Below, piece by piece: positions 24,530 through 33,793 of a stretch of DNA of 52,485 nucleotides. This stretch comes from an uncultured Eubacteriales bacterium (lineage in GTDB: Bacteria; Bacillota; Clostridia; Oscillospirales; Oscillospiraceae). Below the pieces are notes generated by a model. The model was not told the DNA's origin, ran no database searches, and saw only the letters and a program-made list of their open reading frames with translations. The stretch spans positions 1 through 52,485 of the forward strand of contig UQVA01000013.1 in NCBI GenBank assembly GCA_900544405.1, in the 5' to 3' direction. Each line of letters opens with the position of its first letter. Position 1 is the stretch's first letter. The position numbers and the translations under genes are program-made.

Positions 24530-25752
24530 TTCTTCATTTCTTCCTGATACCGGGCAAACTCCTCGTCATTGCACTGGACGAAGTGACCCGGCACGATCTC
24601 CCGGAAGCTGGGCTTATCCACGGAGTAGTCATGCTCGGCCAACGGATTGTAGGTGATCCGCTGACGGGACTTCTCGTAGATGGGGTCCGGCAGGGGGATA
24701 GCGGAAAGCAAAGAACGGGTATAGGGGTGCAAGGGATGAGCAAACAGTTCATCGGAGGAAGCCATTTCCACCATTTTGCCGAAGTACATCACGCCGATGC
24801 GGTCGGAGAAGTACTTAACCACGGACAGGTCGTGGGCGATGAACAGGATCGTCAGGCCAAACTTTTCCCGCAGCTCGTTCAGCAGGTTGATGACCTGAGC
24901 CTGCACGGAAACGTCCAGAGCGGACACAGGCTCGTCAGCAATGATCAGTTCCGGGTTCATAATGACGGACCGGGCCACACCGATACGCTGCCGCTGACCG
25001 CCAGAGAATTCGTGGGGATACCGGGTCGCATGCTCCCGGACCAAGCCCACCAGCTCCAGCATCTCATTGACCTTATCGTCAATGGCTTGCTTGTTCCGCT
25101 CGCCCTGAATGACAAGGCCCTCAGCAATGATGTCCCGGACGGTCATACGGGGATCCAGAGAAGCAATGGGGTCCTGGAAGATCATCTGGATCTGAGTGAC
25201 CAGCTTGGCGTTCCGGGCCTTGCGCAGCTCGTTGCGGTACTCGCTCTGGAGGGCGGCCTTCTCGTCGCCGGTGGCCTTCTCCAGCAGGGGCGCATACTTG
25301 GCCTTCACGGCGGCAGTCTGCTGCTTGGCATATTCCTTGTCGCAGTTTTTCTGCTCCTCCATGGCCACCTTCATGGCTTCCTTCTGCTCAGAGACGGTCT
25401 TTTCCATGGCGGCCTTCAGCTGGGCCTCCTGATCGGGATGCTCCTTCACGGCAGCCTTGTAATCAGCCTTGGCCTTGGCGATGGCATTTTCATAGCCACG
25501 CTTACCTGCAGCGATTCGAATGCCCTTGAAGAACACGTTGCCACCGGTGATGTTGTACAGCTTGATGATCGAGCGGCCGGTAGTCGTCTTGCCGCAGCCG
25601 GACTCACCCACCAGACCGAAGACCTCGCCCTTCTTGATCTCGAAGTTCACATCGTCCACGGCCTTCAGCTCGCCGCCGTCCATCTTAAAATACTGGCACA
25701 GATGCTCGACCTTCAGCAAGGTCTCTGCGTTGTCAAAATTTCTCTTGGCCAT
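24526..25752 (-). CDS. oppF: Oligopeptide ABC transporter ATPase OppF with a helical insertion
   Basis: One of two ATPases of the peptide importer. The 408 residues include Walker A GESGCGKTT (about 49-57), Q-loop IFQDP (191-195), signature FSGGQRQR (249-256), Walker B LIIADEP (269-275), the H-loop His in FIAHDLS (304-310) and the OppF-type C-terminal HPYTRSLLSAIPLPDP. Residues about 83-183 (bases 25204-25506) are a Lys/Glu/Ala/Gln-rich segment predicted to be helical or coiled coil, inserted between the first beta-sheet region and the Q-loop; ordinary OppF has about 15 residues there and a total of about 320-330. All catalytic motifs are intact. It follows oppD by 4 bases. Confidence 0.93.
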   Translation of the reverse strand: MAKRNFDNAETLLKVEHLCQYFKMDGGELKAVDDVNFEIKKGEVFGLVGESGCGKTTTGRSIIKLYNITGGNVFFKGIRIAAGKRGYENAIAKAKADYKAAVKEHPDQEAQLKAAMEKTVSEQKEAMKVAMEEQKNCDKEYAKQQTAAVKAKYAPLLEKATGDEKAALQSEYRNELRKARNAKLVTQIQMIFQDPIASLDPRMTVRDIIAEGLVIQGERNKQAIDDKVNEMLELVGLVREHATRYPHEFSGGQRQRIGVARSVIMNPELIIADEPVSALDVSVQAQVINLLNELREKFGLTILFIAHDLSVVKYFSDRIGVMYFGKMVEMASSDELFAHPLHPYTRSLLSAIPLPDPIYEKSRQRITYNPLAEHDYSVDKPSFREIVPGHFVQCNDEEFARYQEEMKK

Positions 25753-25756
25753 GTCC

Positions 25757-27910
25757 TCACGCCTCCGTTCTGTTCTTCATTCTGGCGATCCGATCCTGGA
25801 TGGCCTTGGGCGGGTCAATCTTTGGTGCATCGGGATGCAGCAGCCAGGTGGCAGCGAAGTGGGTATCGCTGATCTGGAACATGGGAGGCTGCTTCTCAAA
25901 ATCGATCTTCATGGCGTACTTGTTCCGGGGCGCAAAAGCGTCGCCCACGGGGGGATAAATCATGTTGGGGGGCGTGCCGGGGATGGCTTCGAGCTTTTCA
26001 TCCGTATCCAGATCCGGCATGGAGGACATCAGCGCCCAGGTATAAGGATGGGCGGCGTGATAGAAAATATCCTCGGCAGTGCCGTATTCCACGATCTTAC
26101 CGGCGTACATAACGGCAACACGGTCGGCCATGTTGGCCACGACGCCCAGGTCATGGGTGATGAAGATAACGGACAGCTGACGCTCCCGCTTCAGCTTGTT
26201 GATAAGCTCCAGAATCTGGGACTGGATGGTCACGTCCAGAGCGGTGGTGGGCTCATCACAGATCAGGATATCCGGGTTCGCCGCCAGAGCGATGGCGATC
26301 ACGATACGCTGGCGCATACCGCCGGAGAACTCGAAGGGATACTGATTGTAACGCTTATGGGGCTCGGCAATACCGACCTCATCCATCAGCTTGATGGCAC
26401 GGCGCTTGGCCACCCGGTGGGTAACCTTCTCCACAACGCCGGAAGCGTTCGCCTTCAGGTAGTCGATGACCTCCACGGTCTGAGCCTGATAATCCCGCTG
26501 GCTGCGCTGGTCCAGAATGGTCTTGTAGTTCTCGGCCAGCCGCTCGATCAGGTGAACAATGTTCTTCTTCACCAGCTCCAGATCGATGATGGCTGCGGCA
26601 GCCACTTCCCAATCGGGTACCTTGCCCTTGGCCAGCAGACGGTCATACTTCTTCTGGTCCTTCTCGTGGGCCTTTTCCGCCTTGGCGTTGAGACCGATGG
26701 CAGCAAAGTACCGGTCGATCTCACTCTTGACGCTGGAGCCGAAGGTAAAGGTCAGACTATCCTTGTGGATGTTCAGGGGGTCCACGGTTGCCATGACGGC
26801 GCCCTGCATGATCTTGTAGGTCTCGTAGGCTTCCTTCTTATTCAGCTCCTCCCGCTGATACACGGGAATAGCGGCTTCCAGCGTCTCCACCGCCTTGGCC
26901 ATGTTCTCATAGGAAACACCGGCGGTGTACTCCAGGGCGGCCTTGGCGTTGGAAATGAACTCCAGCATGAAGTTCTCGTCCAGATACTTCAGCAGGAAAT
27001 CATTGAGCTGATCCACCGGCATATCCGGCAGGGGCTGACCGCTGAAGGTCACATAGTAACCCATCCGGAAGAAGTTGGGCACGTCCTTGCTGACGGCCTT
27101 GCGCAAAATCTCCCGAATTTCGTACATGGATTTCAGAATTTCCGCATACTCGTGGTCCTTCTTGGCTTTTTTCCACAGGCCGTTCAGGCCGGAGGCCAGG
27201 GTCTTGATCCGGTCGGCATCCTCTTTGACCACATAGTCATTGACGGAAGCCTTGGCCTGGGTGGCAATATCGTTGATGCGGTCGGTTGCATCCTTGGTGG
27301 AATGCTTTTCCAGCTCAAAGATCTCCACTTCCAGATCGTCCAGTGCCTCCAGAGCGGCCTCATGGGCATCGGAATATGCGGATTCCAGGTCAATGTGCTT
27401 GAACTCAAACTTATCGAAGTTCTTGCACATGGTCTTGATCTGGCTTGCCTTGGCGGGGTCATTTTTAGCCAAGACCTCCACCATGGCGTTGCTCAGGCTT
27501 TTCAGATAGGTGTTGAAGTTGCTGCGGCTCTCCCGCTGGCGGGCCTTGCCCTTCAGGATCATGGCCTCCGTCAGCTGACGGCCGATCTTCACGATGGGGT
27601 TCAGGCTGGACATGGGGTCCTGGAAGATCATGGCAATCTTGTCGCCGCGGATCTTGTGGAACTCCTCCTCGGAGATTTTCAGGAGGTCCTTGCCGTCATA
27701 AATGATCTCTCCGGACTCGGTGAGGGCGTTGGCCGCCTGAATGCCCAGGATGGCCTTGGAGGTCACGGACTTACCGGAGCCGGACTCGCCCACGATTGCC
27801 AGGGTCTCGCCCTTTGCCAGGTCGAAATCGATGCCACGGACAGCCTGAACCTTACCGTTGCTGGTACGGAAGGAGATCCGCAGGTCTCTTACTTGCAGTT
27901 TCGTTTCCAT
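25757..27910 (-). CDS. oppD: Oligopeptide ABC transporter ATPase OppD with a 380-residue insertion
   Basis: The second ATPase, 717 residues, about twice the family norm. Walker A GESGSGKS (41-48), Q-loop IFQDPMSSLNP (95-105), signature FSGGMRQR (528-535), Walker B ILICDEP (548-554), H-loop His in ITHDLGV (584-590), and the C-terminal OppD region (HPYTWALMSSMPDL; substrate-family tail). Between Q-loop and signature an extra block of about 380 residues (122-500, bases about 26411-27547) sits in the helical subdomain; it is rich in charged heptad-like helices (for example LEALDDLEVEIFELEKHS) and has only a few beta-like bits. It shows no known motif to me. The frame is unbroken, with the same codon style as the rest. 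The ATG overlaps the oppC stop (TAATG). Confidence 0.93.
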   Translation of the reverse strand: METKLQVRDLRISFRTSNGKVQAVRGIDFDLAKGETLAIVGESGSGKSVTSKAILGIQAANALTESGEIIYDGKDLLKISEEEFHKIRGDKIAMIFQDPMSSLNPIVKIGRQLTEAMILKGKARQRESRSNFNTYLKSLSNAMVEVLAKNDPAKASQIKTMCKNFDKFEFKHIDLESAYSDAHEAALEALDDLEVEIFELEKHSTKDATDRINDIATQAKASVNDYVVKEDADRIKTLASGLNGLWKKAKKDHEYAEILKSMYEIREILRKAVSKDVPNFFRMGYYVTFSGQPLPDMPVDQLNDFLLKYLDENFMLEFISNAKAALEYTAGVSYENMAKAVETLEAAIPVYQREELNKKEAYETYKIMQGAVMATVDPLNIHKDSLTFTFGSSVKSEIDRYFAAIGLNAKAEKAHEKDQKKYDRLLAKGKVPDWEVAAAAIIDLELVKKNIVHLIERLAENYKTILDQRSQRDYQAQTVEVIDYLKANASGVVEKVTHRVAKRRAIKLMDEVGIAEPHKRYNQYPFEFSGGMRQRIVIAIALAANPDILICDEPTTALDVTIQSQILELINKLKRERQLSVIFITHDLGVVANMADRVAVMYAGKIVEYGTAEDIFYHAAHPYTWALMSSMPDLDTDEKLEAIPGTPPNMIYPPVGDAFAPRNKYAMKIDFEKQPPMFQISDTHFAATWLLHPDAPKIDPPKAIQDRIARMKNRTEA

Positions 27911-29445
27911 TAGTCATCCTCCCCTCTGGTAGTCGGGTTGAAGGCATCCCGCAGGCCGTTGCCAAACAGGTTAAAGGAGATCATCAGCAGGCTCAGGAAC
28001 AGGCTGGGCCAGAGCAGCGTGTGGGGTGCAGTGGTCACGGCGGCGTTGCCCTGAGAAAGCAGCGTACCGATGGTGGTACCTGCAAAGGAAGACAGGTCCA
28101 CAATTCCCAGGTAGGTGATGGTCGTCTCAGAACGGATCACGTTGGGAATGACCAGGGCGCAGGAGGTGATGATGGTACCGATGGCATTGGGGAAGACGTG
28201 CCGGAACATCAGCCGGCCGTCGGATGCGCCCAGGGTCCGGGCAGCCATCACAAATTCCTGACTCTTGAAGCGGTAGAACTGTTTCCGGGTCAGCGCAGCC
28301 ATGCCGATCCAGCCTGTCAGCACAAAGGCGAACAGGAACGACGGAACGATACCCACCTTCTGGGAAAGGTGCCGCTGGAACAGCGTGATCACGACTACGA
28401 AGGGAATACCGGACAGAATATCGGAGATACGGTCCATATACAGGTCGATCTTGCCGCCGTAGTAGCCCTGGATAGCACCGTAGATGGCGCCGATGGTCAG
28501 GTTAATAATGGAAACGATGATGGCGAAGATCAGGGAAAACCGAGCGCCGATACCGACGCCGCAGAACAGATCCTGGCCCATGGAGTTTGTACCGAAAATA
28601 TAGGTGGGCTCATGGCCGTTCAGGTAGGTATAGTAGTTGTAGTAGCACACACGGGCCTGCACGGCACCGGACTTGGCGGTAGAGTAGATGTAGCTGCCGT
28701 CATCGCCCGCAATCCGCAGAGAATGATACTCAGCACCTTCAATGGACTTATTGGTGGAGTAAACCGGAACGAAATTGCCGTCCTTATCCTTCTGTGCGGC
28801 GCCCTTCCCGTCCACCTTATACCAGATATTGGGGTTATCGGTGATGCCGTTGATGTCGGCCGGGTCCACATAGGGATAAATGACCTGGATACCGGTCTCA
28901 TCCTGCCAAGCCTGAATTTTTTCAAACTCGGCGTAGGAGAATACCCGGTACACAACACCCAGTTCATAATAACGGTTCACTTCCAGATCGTAGGCCTTCC
29001 GGTCCACCATCTGGCCCCGGAACTTGACCTGGGTCACATGCTCGCCCACCACACGAAGGGCAGGGTTCATGCCGGTCTCCTGTGCGATACCGGCCCAATA
29101 GTCCATGGAAGCATCGTTCTGACTGGAGTGGACCTTGGCACCGTCCATGATGCCCAAGCCCAGCTTTGCAACGGCAGGCACGTAGGAAGGATAGTTGATA
29201 TAGAGCTTGTCCTTGTCGTTGATGTTATACATGGACAGCATGGGGGATACGATGGAGAAGATCACCAGGAACGCCAGAATCCAGGTAGCAACCACGGAGG
29301 ACTTGTTCTTGGCAAAGCGGCGCATGGCGTCCTGCATGAAGGTGCGGGACTTGGTTTCCAGTCTCTGATCGTGGAGATGGGCGTCCATCTGTACGAACTG
29401 GAATTTTTCCTGAGGGATATGCTCAAATTCGTTATTCATACTCAT
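27910..29445 (-). CDS. oppC: Oligopeptide ABC transporter permease OppC with enlarged external domain
   Basis: A 511-residue inner-membrane permease; typical OppC has about 300. After the cytoplasmic N-terminus (1-50) comes membrane helix 1 (about 51-72), then an extracytoplasmic block of about 200 residues (75-280), then the normal region with FGTNSMGQDLFCGVGIGARFS (split here: FGTNSMGQDL, about 284-293) and five more helices. The EAA loop includes MAARTLGASDGRLMFRHVFP. Start: ATG 29445 gives an ATGA overlap with oppB; ATG 29439 is two codons later and also possible. The upstream frame to 29538 lies within oppB and was rejected. Confidence 0.93.
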   Translation of the reverse strand: MSMNNEFEHIPQEKFQFVQMDAHLHDQRLETKSRTFMQDAMRRFAKNKSSVVATWILAFLVIFSIVSPMLSMYNINDKDKLYINYPSYVPAVAKLGLGIMDGAKVHSSQNDASMDYWAGIAQETGMNPALRVVGEHVTQVKFRGQMVDRKAYDLEVNRYYELGVVYRVFSYAEFEKIQAWQDETGIQVIYPYVDPADINGITDNPNIWYKVDGKGAAQKDKDGNFVPVYSTNKSIEGAEYHSLRIAGDDGSYIYSTAKSGAVQARVCYYNYYTYLNGHEPTYIFGTNSMGQDLFCGVGIGARFSLIFAIIVSIINLTIGAIYGAIQGYYGGKIDLYMDRISDILSGIPFVVVITLFQRHLSQKVGIVPSFLFAFVLTGWIGMAALTRKQFYRFKSQEFVMAARTLGASDGRLMFRHVFPNAIGTIITSCALVIPNVIRSETTITYLGIVDLSSFAGTTIGTLLSQGNAAVTTAPHTLLWPSLFLSLLMISFNLFGNGLRDAFNPTTRGEDD

Positions 29446-30395
29446 TTTTTCGACCCCATTCTGATACGAGGATCGATAAGGCCGTAGCTGATATCGACCA
29501 CAAGGCTGGCTGCCAACCCGATTGCAGTGTAGAAGCAAGTTGTCAGCATGAAAATCGGATAGTCCTGACCGTTAATGGCGTCAATGGTCAGCCGGCCCAC
29601 GCCGGGGATGGAGAAAATACGCTCGATGATGAGGGAGCCGCCCAAAATGCTGACGAACTCACCAATAATGGCAGGGACGACCACAACGAAGCAGTTCCGC
29701 AGGGCATGGCGCACGGTAGCCTGTGCCTTGGTCAGGCCCTTGGTCCGAGCCAGCAGCATAAACTCACTGGTCAGCACCTCGGTCAGCTCTGCACGGGTGG
29801 TCCGGGTAAAGCCCGCGATGGTGCCAAAGGCCAGAGACATAATGGCCGGCAGCATACTCACAAACATAGCCGGGCTGAACCAGTCGGTACCGGACTTCAT
29901 CAGGAACGGCAGCCAGCCCAGTTTAAAGCTGAAAATATACTGAATCAGGAATGCGTAAACAAAGCTGGGCACCGATATGACCACCATGGTCAAGGTTGAA
30001 ATCAGATAATCCACCCAGGTGTTTTTCTTCAATGCGGCAAACACGCCCAGTGCAATGCCGATGGGGATTGCAAAAATAATGGAGTAGAGGTTCACGATGA
30101 CGGTAGCGGGCAGTCTCTGGGTAAAGATGTCCAGCACGTCCCGGCCAAGGAACAGCTTGTCGCTGACGCCCCAGTCAAACTTCGTCACGATGTTTTTCAG
30201 GAAAATCCAGAACTGCTCCAGATACGGTTTATTATAGCCCATTGCCTCCCGCCGTGCCTCCACGATCGCCGTGTGGGGATCGCCTGCGGGCAGGGGTGCC
30301 AGCGGCAGCATCCGGATCAGCACGAAGCACATCAGCGTGATGATCATGAAGACAACGAACATATAGAGGATTCTTTGAAGCGTATACTTTAACAT
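29442..30395 (-). CDS. oppB: Oligopeptide ABC transporter permease OppB
   Basis: A 317-residue permease of normal size with six predicted helices. MLKYTLQRILYMFVVFMI begins the family N-terminus, and the EAA loop is LLARTKGLTKAQATVRHAL (about 218-236). CAGGAGG precedes ATG 30395; the longer frame to 30446 has no such site. It is separated from oppA by about 240 bases containing a strong hairpin, and it overlaps oppC. Confidence 0.95.
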   Translation of the reverse strand: MLKYTLQRILYMFVVFMIITLMCFVLIRMLPLAPLPAGDPHTAIVEARREAMGYNKPYLEQFWIFLKNIVTKFDWGVSDKLFLGRDVLDIFTQRLPATVIVNLYSIIFAIPIGIALGVFAALKKNTWVDYLISTLTMVVISVPSFVYAFLIQYIFSFKLGWLPFLMKSGTDWFSPAMFVSMLPAIMSLAFGTIAGFTRTTRAELTEVLTSEFMLLARTKGLTKAQATVRHALRNCFVVVVPAIIGEFVSILGGSLIIERIFSIPGVGRLTIDAINGQDYPIFMLTTCFYTAIGLAASLVVDISYGLIDPRIRMGSKK

Positions 30396-30557
30396 TTGCC
30401 TTCCTCCTGTTTTCGTATTTTTGGGGTCAGTGGGGAAGAAACCCACCCTGTACCAGAATAGGGAATGGTCTCGCCCGTTCCGACATTTTTCGTCGAGACG
30501 GTCCAGACCGTTCCCTATACTATGAAAGAATGTCCGATATTTAACTCTTTTCCGAAA

Positions 30558-30600
30558 ACCGACTATAGCAGGGGCCCGAAGGCCCCCGCTAAAAGTCGGT
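30558..30600 (-). terminator. Large hairpin between oppA and oppBCDF
   Basis: A two-part stem: ACCGACT (30558-30564) with AGTCGGT (30594-30600) outside, and AGC-GGGGCC (from 30567) with GGCCCC-GCT (to 30590) inside, closed by a CGAA loop. On the minus strand it is followed by TTTTCGG. It lies 33 bases after the oppA stop and fits a partial terminator or a 3'-end stabiliser that raises oppA above oppBCDF. Confidence 0.7.
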
Positions 30601-30632
30601 TCAGAAGTATCCTTTTTGCCGTAAGGCAGAGC

Positions 30633-33185
30633 TTAGTACTTCAGCTCGCCACCCTGCTCAGCGACATAAGCAGTCCACTCAGCATCGGTGTAGTTATACT
30701 TCGTGTAAGCCAGTCCGCCGTAGCCCAACATTGCGTTGTACTCGTCGGTGACGTAGAACATCTGCTGGGACAGCAGCTGCTGGCCGGCGTCCTGCAGCAT
30801 AGGCAGGTAGTCGTAGGTTTCCAGAACCTTGCCCTCGATGCCAGCCAGGATGGTCAGACGGGTTTCCACATCGGCAATGCCTTCGCCGAAGCAGTAGTCG
30901 GTGCCGTCCACGGTAACGGTAGCGCCGTTCAGAGCGTCGGACCATTCTCTCATGTTCATGGTCAGCTCGGTATCCTTGCCGTCAACAGGCACAGTCAGGG
31001 TCAGATCCACGGTGGTAGCATCGAACCAGCCGGCATCATACTGGTGAGTGGGGTTCACATACAGGTCGGTCAGGCCAAACGGATCGAACTTGGAGCCGGT
31101 CCAGCCAGCCAGGCTAGTATCGGACATACCGCTCTTCAGCATGGTGCTCCAGTCGTTGCCGTAAGCCGGGGACTTGGTGAACATGATCTTGCCCTCGAAG
31201 GGAGTGCCGGCAGTGACCTCAGCCAGCTTCTCGTTCAGGTAATCCAGAGTCTTGGTGTAGAAGTCACTATCCGTGGACAGGGTGTAAACGATGGTCACAG
31301 TCTGGTCGGAGACACCGTCACCGTCGCTATCGGTGATGTAACCGGCCTCGATTGCCTCGTTGTAGGCCTCGGTGAACAGCTCCTTAGCTTCCTCGGGATC
31401 ATAGCCGGTGATGGAAGCAACGGCATCGTCCAGAGAAGCAAACTTGCTGGTATCCACGGAGTAGAAGTCGCACAGGACCTTCTTGGCCTGCTCGGTGGAG
31501 CGGTAGGTAGCACCGGTCTCGGGATCGTACACATAGGTCGAGCCGATGATGCCATAGCCGCCGGAACGGGCCGGGGAAATCGTAGCGGCGAACAGTTCCT
31601 TATCGAAGGTAACTGCCATAGCCTTCCGGAAGGACTGCAGGGTCATAGTCTGCAGGTCGGTGGTGTTCTGATCGAAGTCGGAAGCAGCCTCACGTTCGTT
31701 GAGAGCGTCCATGTTGCCGTTCAGGATCAGGAAGAAGATGGTCTCAGAGGGCACAACGTGGTTGTACTCGGACTGACGGTAGGTGGCAAAGTCATCGGCC
31801 TGCAAGCCGTAGGTAGCCAGCTCGCCCTTCAGGAACATCATCTTCCGGGTGGAAGCCTCAGCGACCTCCTCGCAGGTGATGTTGGTGGTCTGGTACATGT
31901 CGTAGGTCTGGCCGTCGGCGGGATCCACATAGGTGTGCTTGCCGTCGGTGTAGCCGTACCACTTGTCGTTCTTCTCCAGGCTCAGAGCCTTGCCGCTCTG
32001 GAAGGAGGTCAGCTTGTAGGGGCCATAGGACACGGTGGTCTCAACGCTGGTGTTGTAGTTGCTGGTCTTGACACCGTTGGTCTCGGTGATGCAGGAATCG
32101 TACAGGTCGGTCTTGACCAGCCAGTTGCTGGACAGGTTGTAGAACAGGTTGAAGCCGGCCAGAGCCTTGCCCAGGACCAGGGTGATCTGATAGTCACCGG
32201 TCTTGTAGCAGCCGACGGTGCTGTAATCGGTCACAGCCCACTCGTTGGCATAAACCAGGTAGTCGGGCAGAGTGGTGCCGTCCTCCTCACCCCAGGCCGG
32301 ATTGCCGGTGACGGTGGTGGTCAGAGCGTCCAGAGTCTCGTCGGTCAGAGGAGCCACGCCGTCCTCGGTGGTGGCATTGGCAATGGTCTCCCACTTGCTG
32401 GTGTCGAAGTACTGGTCGCCATATTCTTCGACCAGCTCGCCCAGCAGATCGTCGCCCAGCTGCTTGCAGGTCACATTCACGGCAATGAAAACCTTCTTGC
32501 CGTCGGGATTCACATACTGGCCGTCCTCGCCCTTGGTGAGCTCGTCGAGGCTGTAGGTGTTGCCCTCATAAGTGGTGGTGCCGCCCTTGGCATAAGCCTC
32601 AGCGCCGGCAATGCACAGGCTGCCGGAGTAGAAGTCAGTAGCGCGGTAGTTCAGCAGGGTCGGATCCAGCAGCCGCTTCATGGACTCAACGTAGTCATCG
32701 GCGGTGATGGGGGTGCCGTCCTCCCAGCAAGCGTTCTTGTTCAGGTCGATGGTGTAAGCATAACCTGCGGTAGCGCTCTCGGGGATGTTGAACTCGGGAT
32801 GCTCGGCCTTAACCTTCTCGGTCACGTCCACAGGGTCGCTCTCGGCCATCTCAGGAACGATCACGTAGCCGGCATAGTCCTCGGTGCCCTCAATGGGATG
32901 AGAAGCATCGTTGTAGAAGAATCCGTACAGGCCCACACGAATGAAATCGGCCAGATAGGAATCATCCTGAGTCTGATAGGTGTGGGGATTCCAGTTGGCG
33001 CACAGCGTGCTCACGGAATCCTTATAGGTGTAGGTAGCGTCCGCTGCCGGAGTGGTAGTAGACGGTTCAGTGCTCTTGGTAGAATCGGTGCTGGGAGTGG
33101 TGGGATCCGCAGGCTTCTTGGTGCAGCCGGCGAAGGCAGCCACGACCATGGCCAGAACCAACAGCAGTGCAAGTGTCTTCTTCAT
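30633..33185 (-). CDS. oppA: Oligopeptide-binding lipoprotein (SBP family 5), oversized
   Basis: An 850-residue substrate-binding protein of the peptide/nickel type. The signal peptide has a lipobox ending AFAGC (Cys 21), followed by a Thr/Ser/Pro linker to about residue 50. The body matches family 5 proteins, with NWNPHTYQ near the start, YTIDLNKNACWEDGTPITAD (about 142-161) and MTLQSFRKAMAVTFDKELF (about 500). Ordinary OppA is about 540-600 residues; here extra blocks are found around residues 180-260 and in the middle. AAGGAGG sits 7 bases before ATG 33185. Being first in the transcript suits its need for excess over the membrane parts. Confidence 0.93.
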   Translation of the reverse strand: MKKTLALLLVLAMVVAAFAGCTKKPADPTTPSTDSTKSTEPSTTTPAADATYTYKDSVSTLCANWNPHTYQTQDDSYLADFIRVGLYGFFYNDASHPIEGTEDYAGYVIVPEMAESDPVDVTEKVKAEHPEFNIPESATAGYAYTIDLNKNACWEDGTPITADDYVESMKRLLDPTLLNYRATDFYSGSLCIAGAEAYAKGGTTTYEGNTYSLDELTKGEDGQYVNPDGKKVFIAVNVTCKQLGDDLLGELVEEYGDQYFDTSKWETIANATTEDGVAPLTDETLDALTTTVTGNPAWGEEDGTTLPDYLVYANEWAVTDYSTVGCYKTGDYQITLVLGKALAGFNLFYNLSSNWLVKTDLYDSCITETNGVKTSNYNTSVETTVSYGPYKLTSFQSGKALSLEKNDKWYGYTDGKHTYVDPADGQTYDMYQTTNITCEEVAEASTRKMMFLKGELATYGLQADDFATYRQSEYNHVVPSETIFFLILNGNMDALNEREAASDFDQNTTDLQTMTLQSFRKAMAVTFDKELFAATISPARSGGYGIIGSTYVYDPETGATYRSTEQAKKVLCDFYSVDTSKFASLDDAVASITGYDPEEAKELFTEAYNEAIEAGYITDSDGDGVSDQTVTIVYTLSTDSDFYTKTLDYLNEKLAEVTAGTPFEGKIMFTKSPAYGNDWSTMLKSGMSDTSLAGWTGSKFDPFGLTDLYVNPTHQYDAGWFDATTVDLTLTVPVDGKDTELTMNMREWSDALNGATVTVDGTDYCFGEGIADVETRLTILAGIEGKVLETYDYLPMLQDAGQQLLSQQMFYVTDEYNAMLGYGGLAYTKYNYTDAEWTAYVAEQGGELKY

Positions 33186-33326
33186 TTTGTTACCTCCTTA
33201 TTATTTCCTATGAAAGCGGACCCGGTGAAGATCCGAACCATAGTCTTTGCAAAAACCTTGCAGGAGATCCCTCCGGAACTTTCATTCCATTGGGTAATTT
33301 CCAAGTCCCCCTTTAGGTTTGTGCAT

Positions 33327-33356
33327 ATTCTAGCACATGCCATCCCGGAATTGCAA
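33327..33356 (-). promoter_or_regulatory. Promoter of oppA
   Basis: On the minus strand TTGCAA (33351-33356) and TAGAAT (33327-33332) are 18 bases apart, with an extended -10 TGC. The leader would be about 135 bases; I see no known riboswitch fold in it. Confidence 0.6.
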
Positions 33357-33732
33357 GCCCTAATTTCCGGTTTCGTGAATAATTCACGATTTACCCAAAT
33401 GGATTTGAGAGCCTTTCCGGGTTCTTGTACAACATACAGGGGCAAAAAAGACAGGTATAGATATCTGTTTCCCGTTGAAAGACACCCAGATTGTTTTTCT
33501 ACGGAAAACGCATGGTAGCCGTAGGAAAGAACGTCCGGTTTCGTCCCTTTTGCTTCCTCCTCGACGGTTTGTATTTCTATGCACACCGTTTTTCACCCCG
33601 TCGGGGTCCATTATGCAAATTGGCCGCCGGAGGCTTTCAAACGCAGCCGGAGAAGCGCCTCCGCTGGGCAAAAAAGCATCCCCATACAGGGGATGTCCGT
33701 CCTTCTGAGGATCGCCTTCCCTGGGAAAGGCC
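33357..33732. other. Gene-free interval with a repeat remnant
   Basis: No convincing gene. A 134-codon minus-strand frame at 33182-33586 spans the oppA promoter and shows no homology. At 33678-33694 CATCCCC / GGGGATG form a hairpin. At 33695-33731 GTCCGTCCTTCTGAGG and GCCTTCC-CTGGG-AAAGGC match the flank and closing stem of the cloverleaf repeats, so this is probably a decayed or solo copy. Confidence 0.5.
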
Positions 33733-33766
33733 AGAAAAAAAGCGCCCACGGGGGGCGCCCTTTTTC
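33733..33766 (-). terminator. Intrinsic terminator after the ABC permease
   Basis: GCGCCC (33742-33747) pairs with GGGCGC (33753-33758); a run of seven or more A before and TTTTT after make it work in either direction. It lies 30 bases beyond the permease stop. Confidence 0.82.
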
Positions 33767-33793
33767 ATTCCGGCTTGCTACTATAAATGTATC

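Noticed and set aside
24610..24620. DnaA-box-like CTTATCCACGG inside oppF
   Set aside because: It lies in coding sequence, lacks neighbours and does not match the last base of the consensus.
25204..27547. Frameshift or assembly error as the cause of the large OppD and OppF inserts
   Set aside because: Both frames are continuous, codon use matches the surroundings, the ends join normal family sequence exactly, and two independent genes are affected at different sites.
33186..33326. Riboswitch in the oppA leader
   Set aside because: Only short unrelated stems are visible; no known aptamer motif and no terminator/anti-terminator pair.
33182..33586. A 134-codon minus-strand frame upstream of oppA
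   Set aside because: It covers the oppA promoter and ribosome site, has no good start signal and no recognisable homology.
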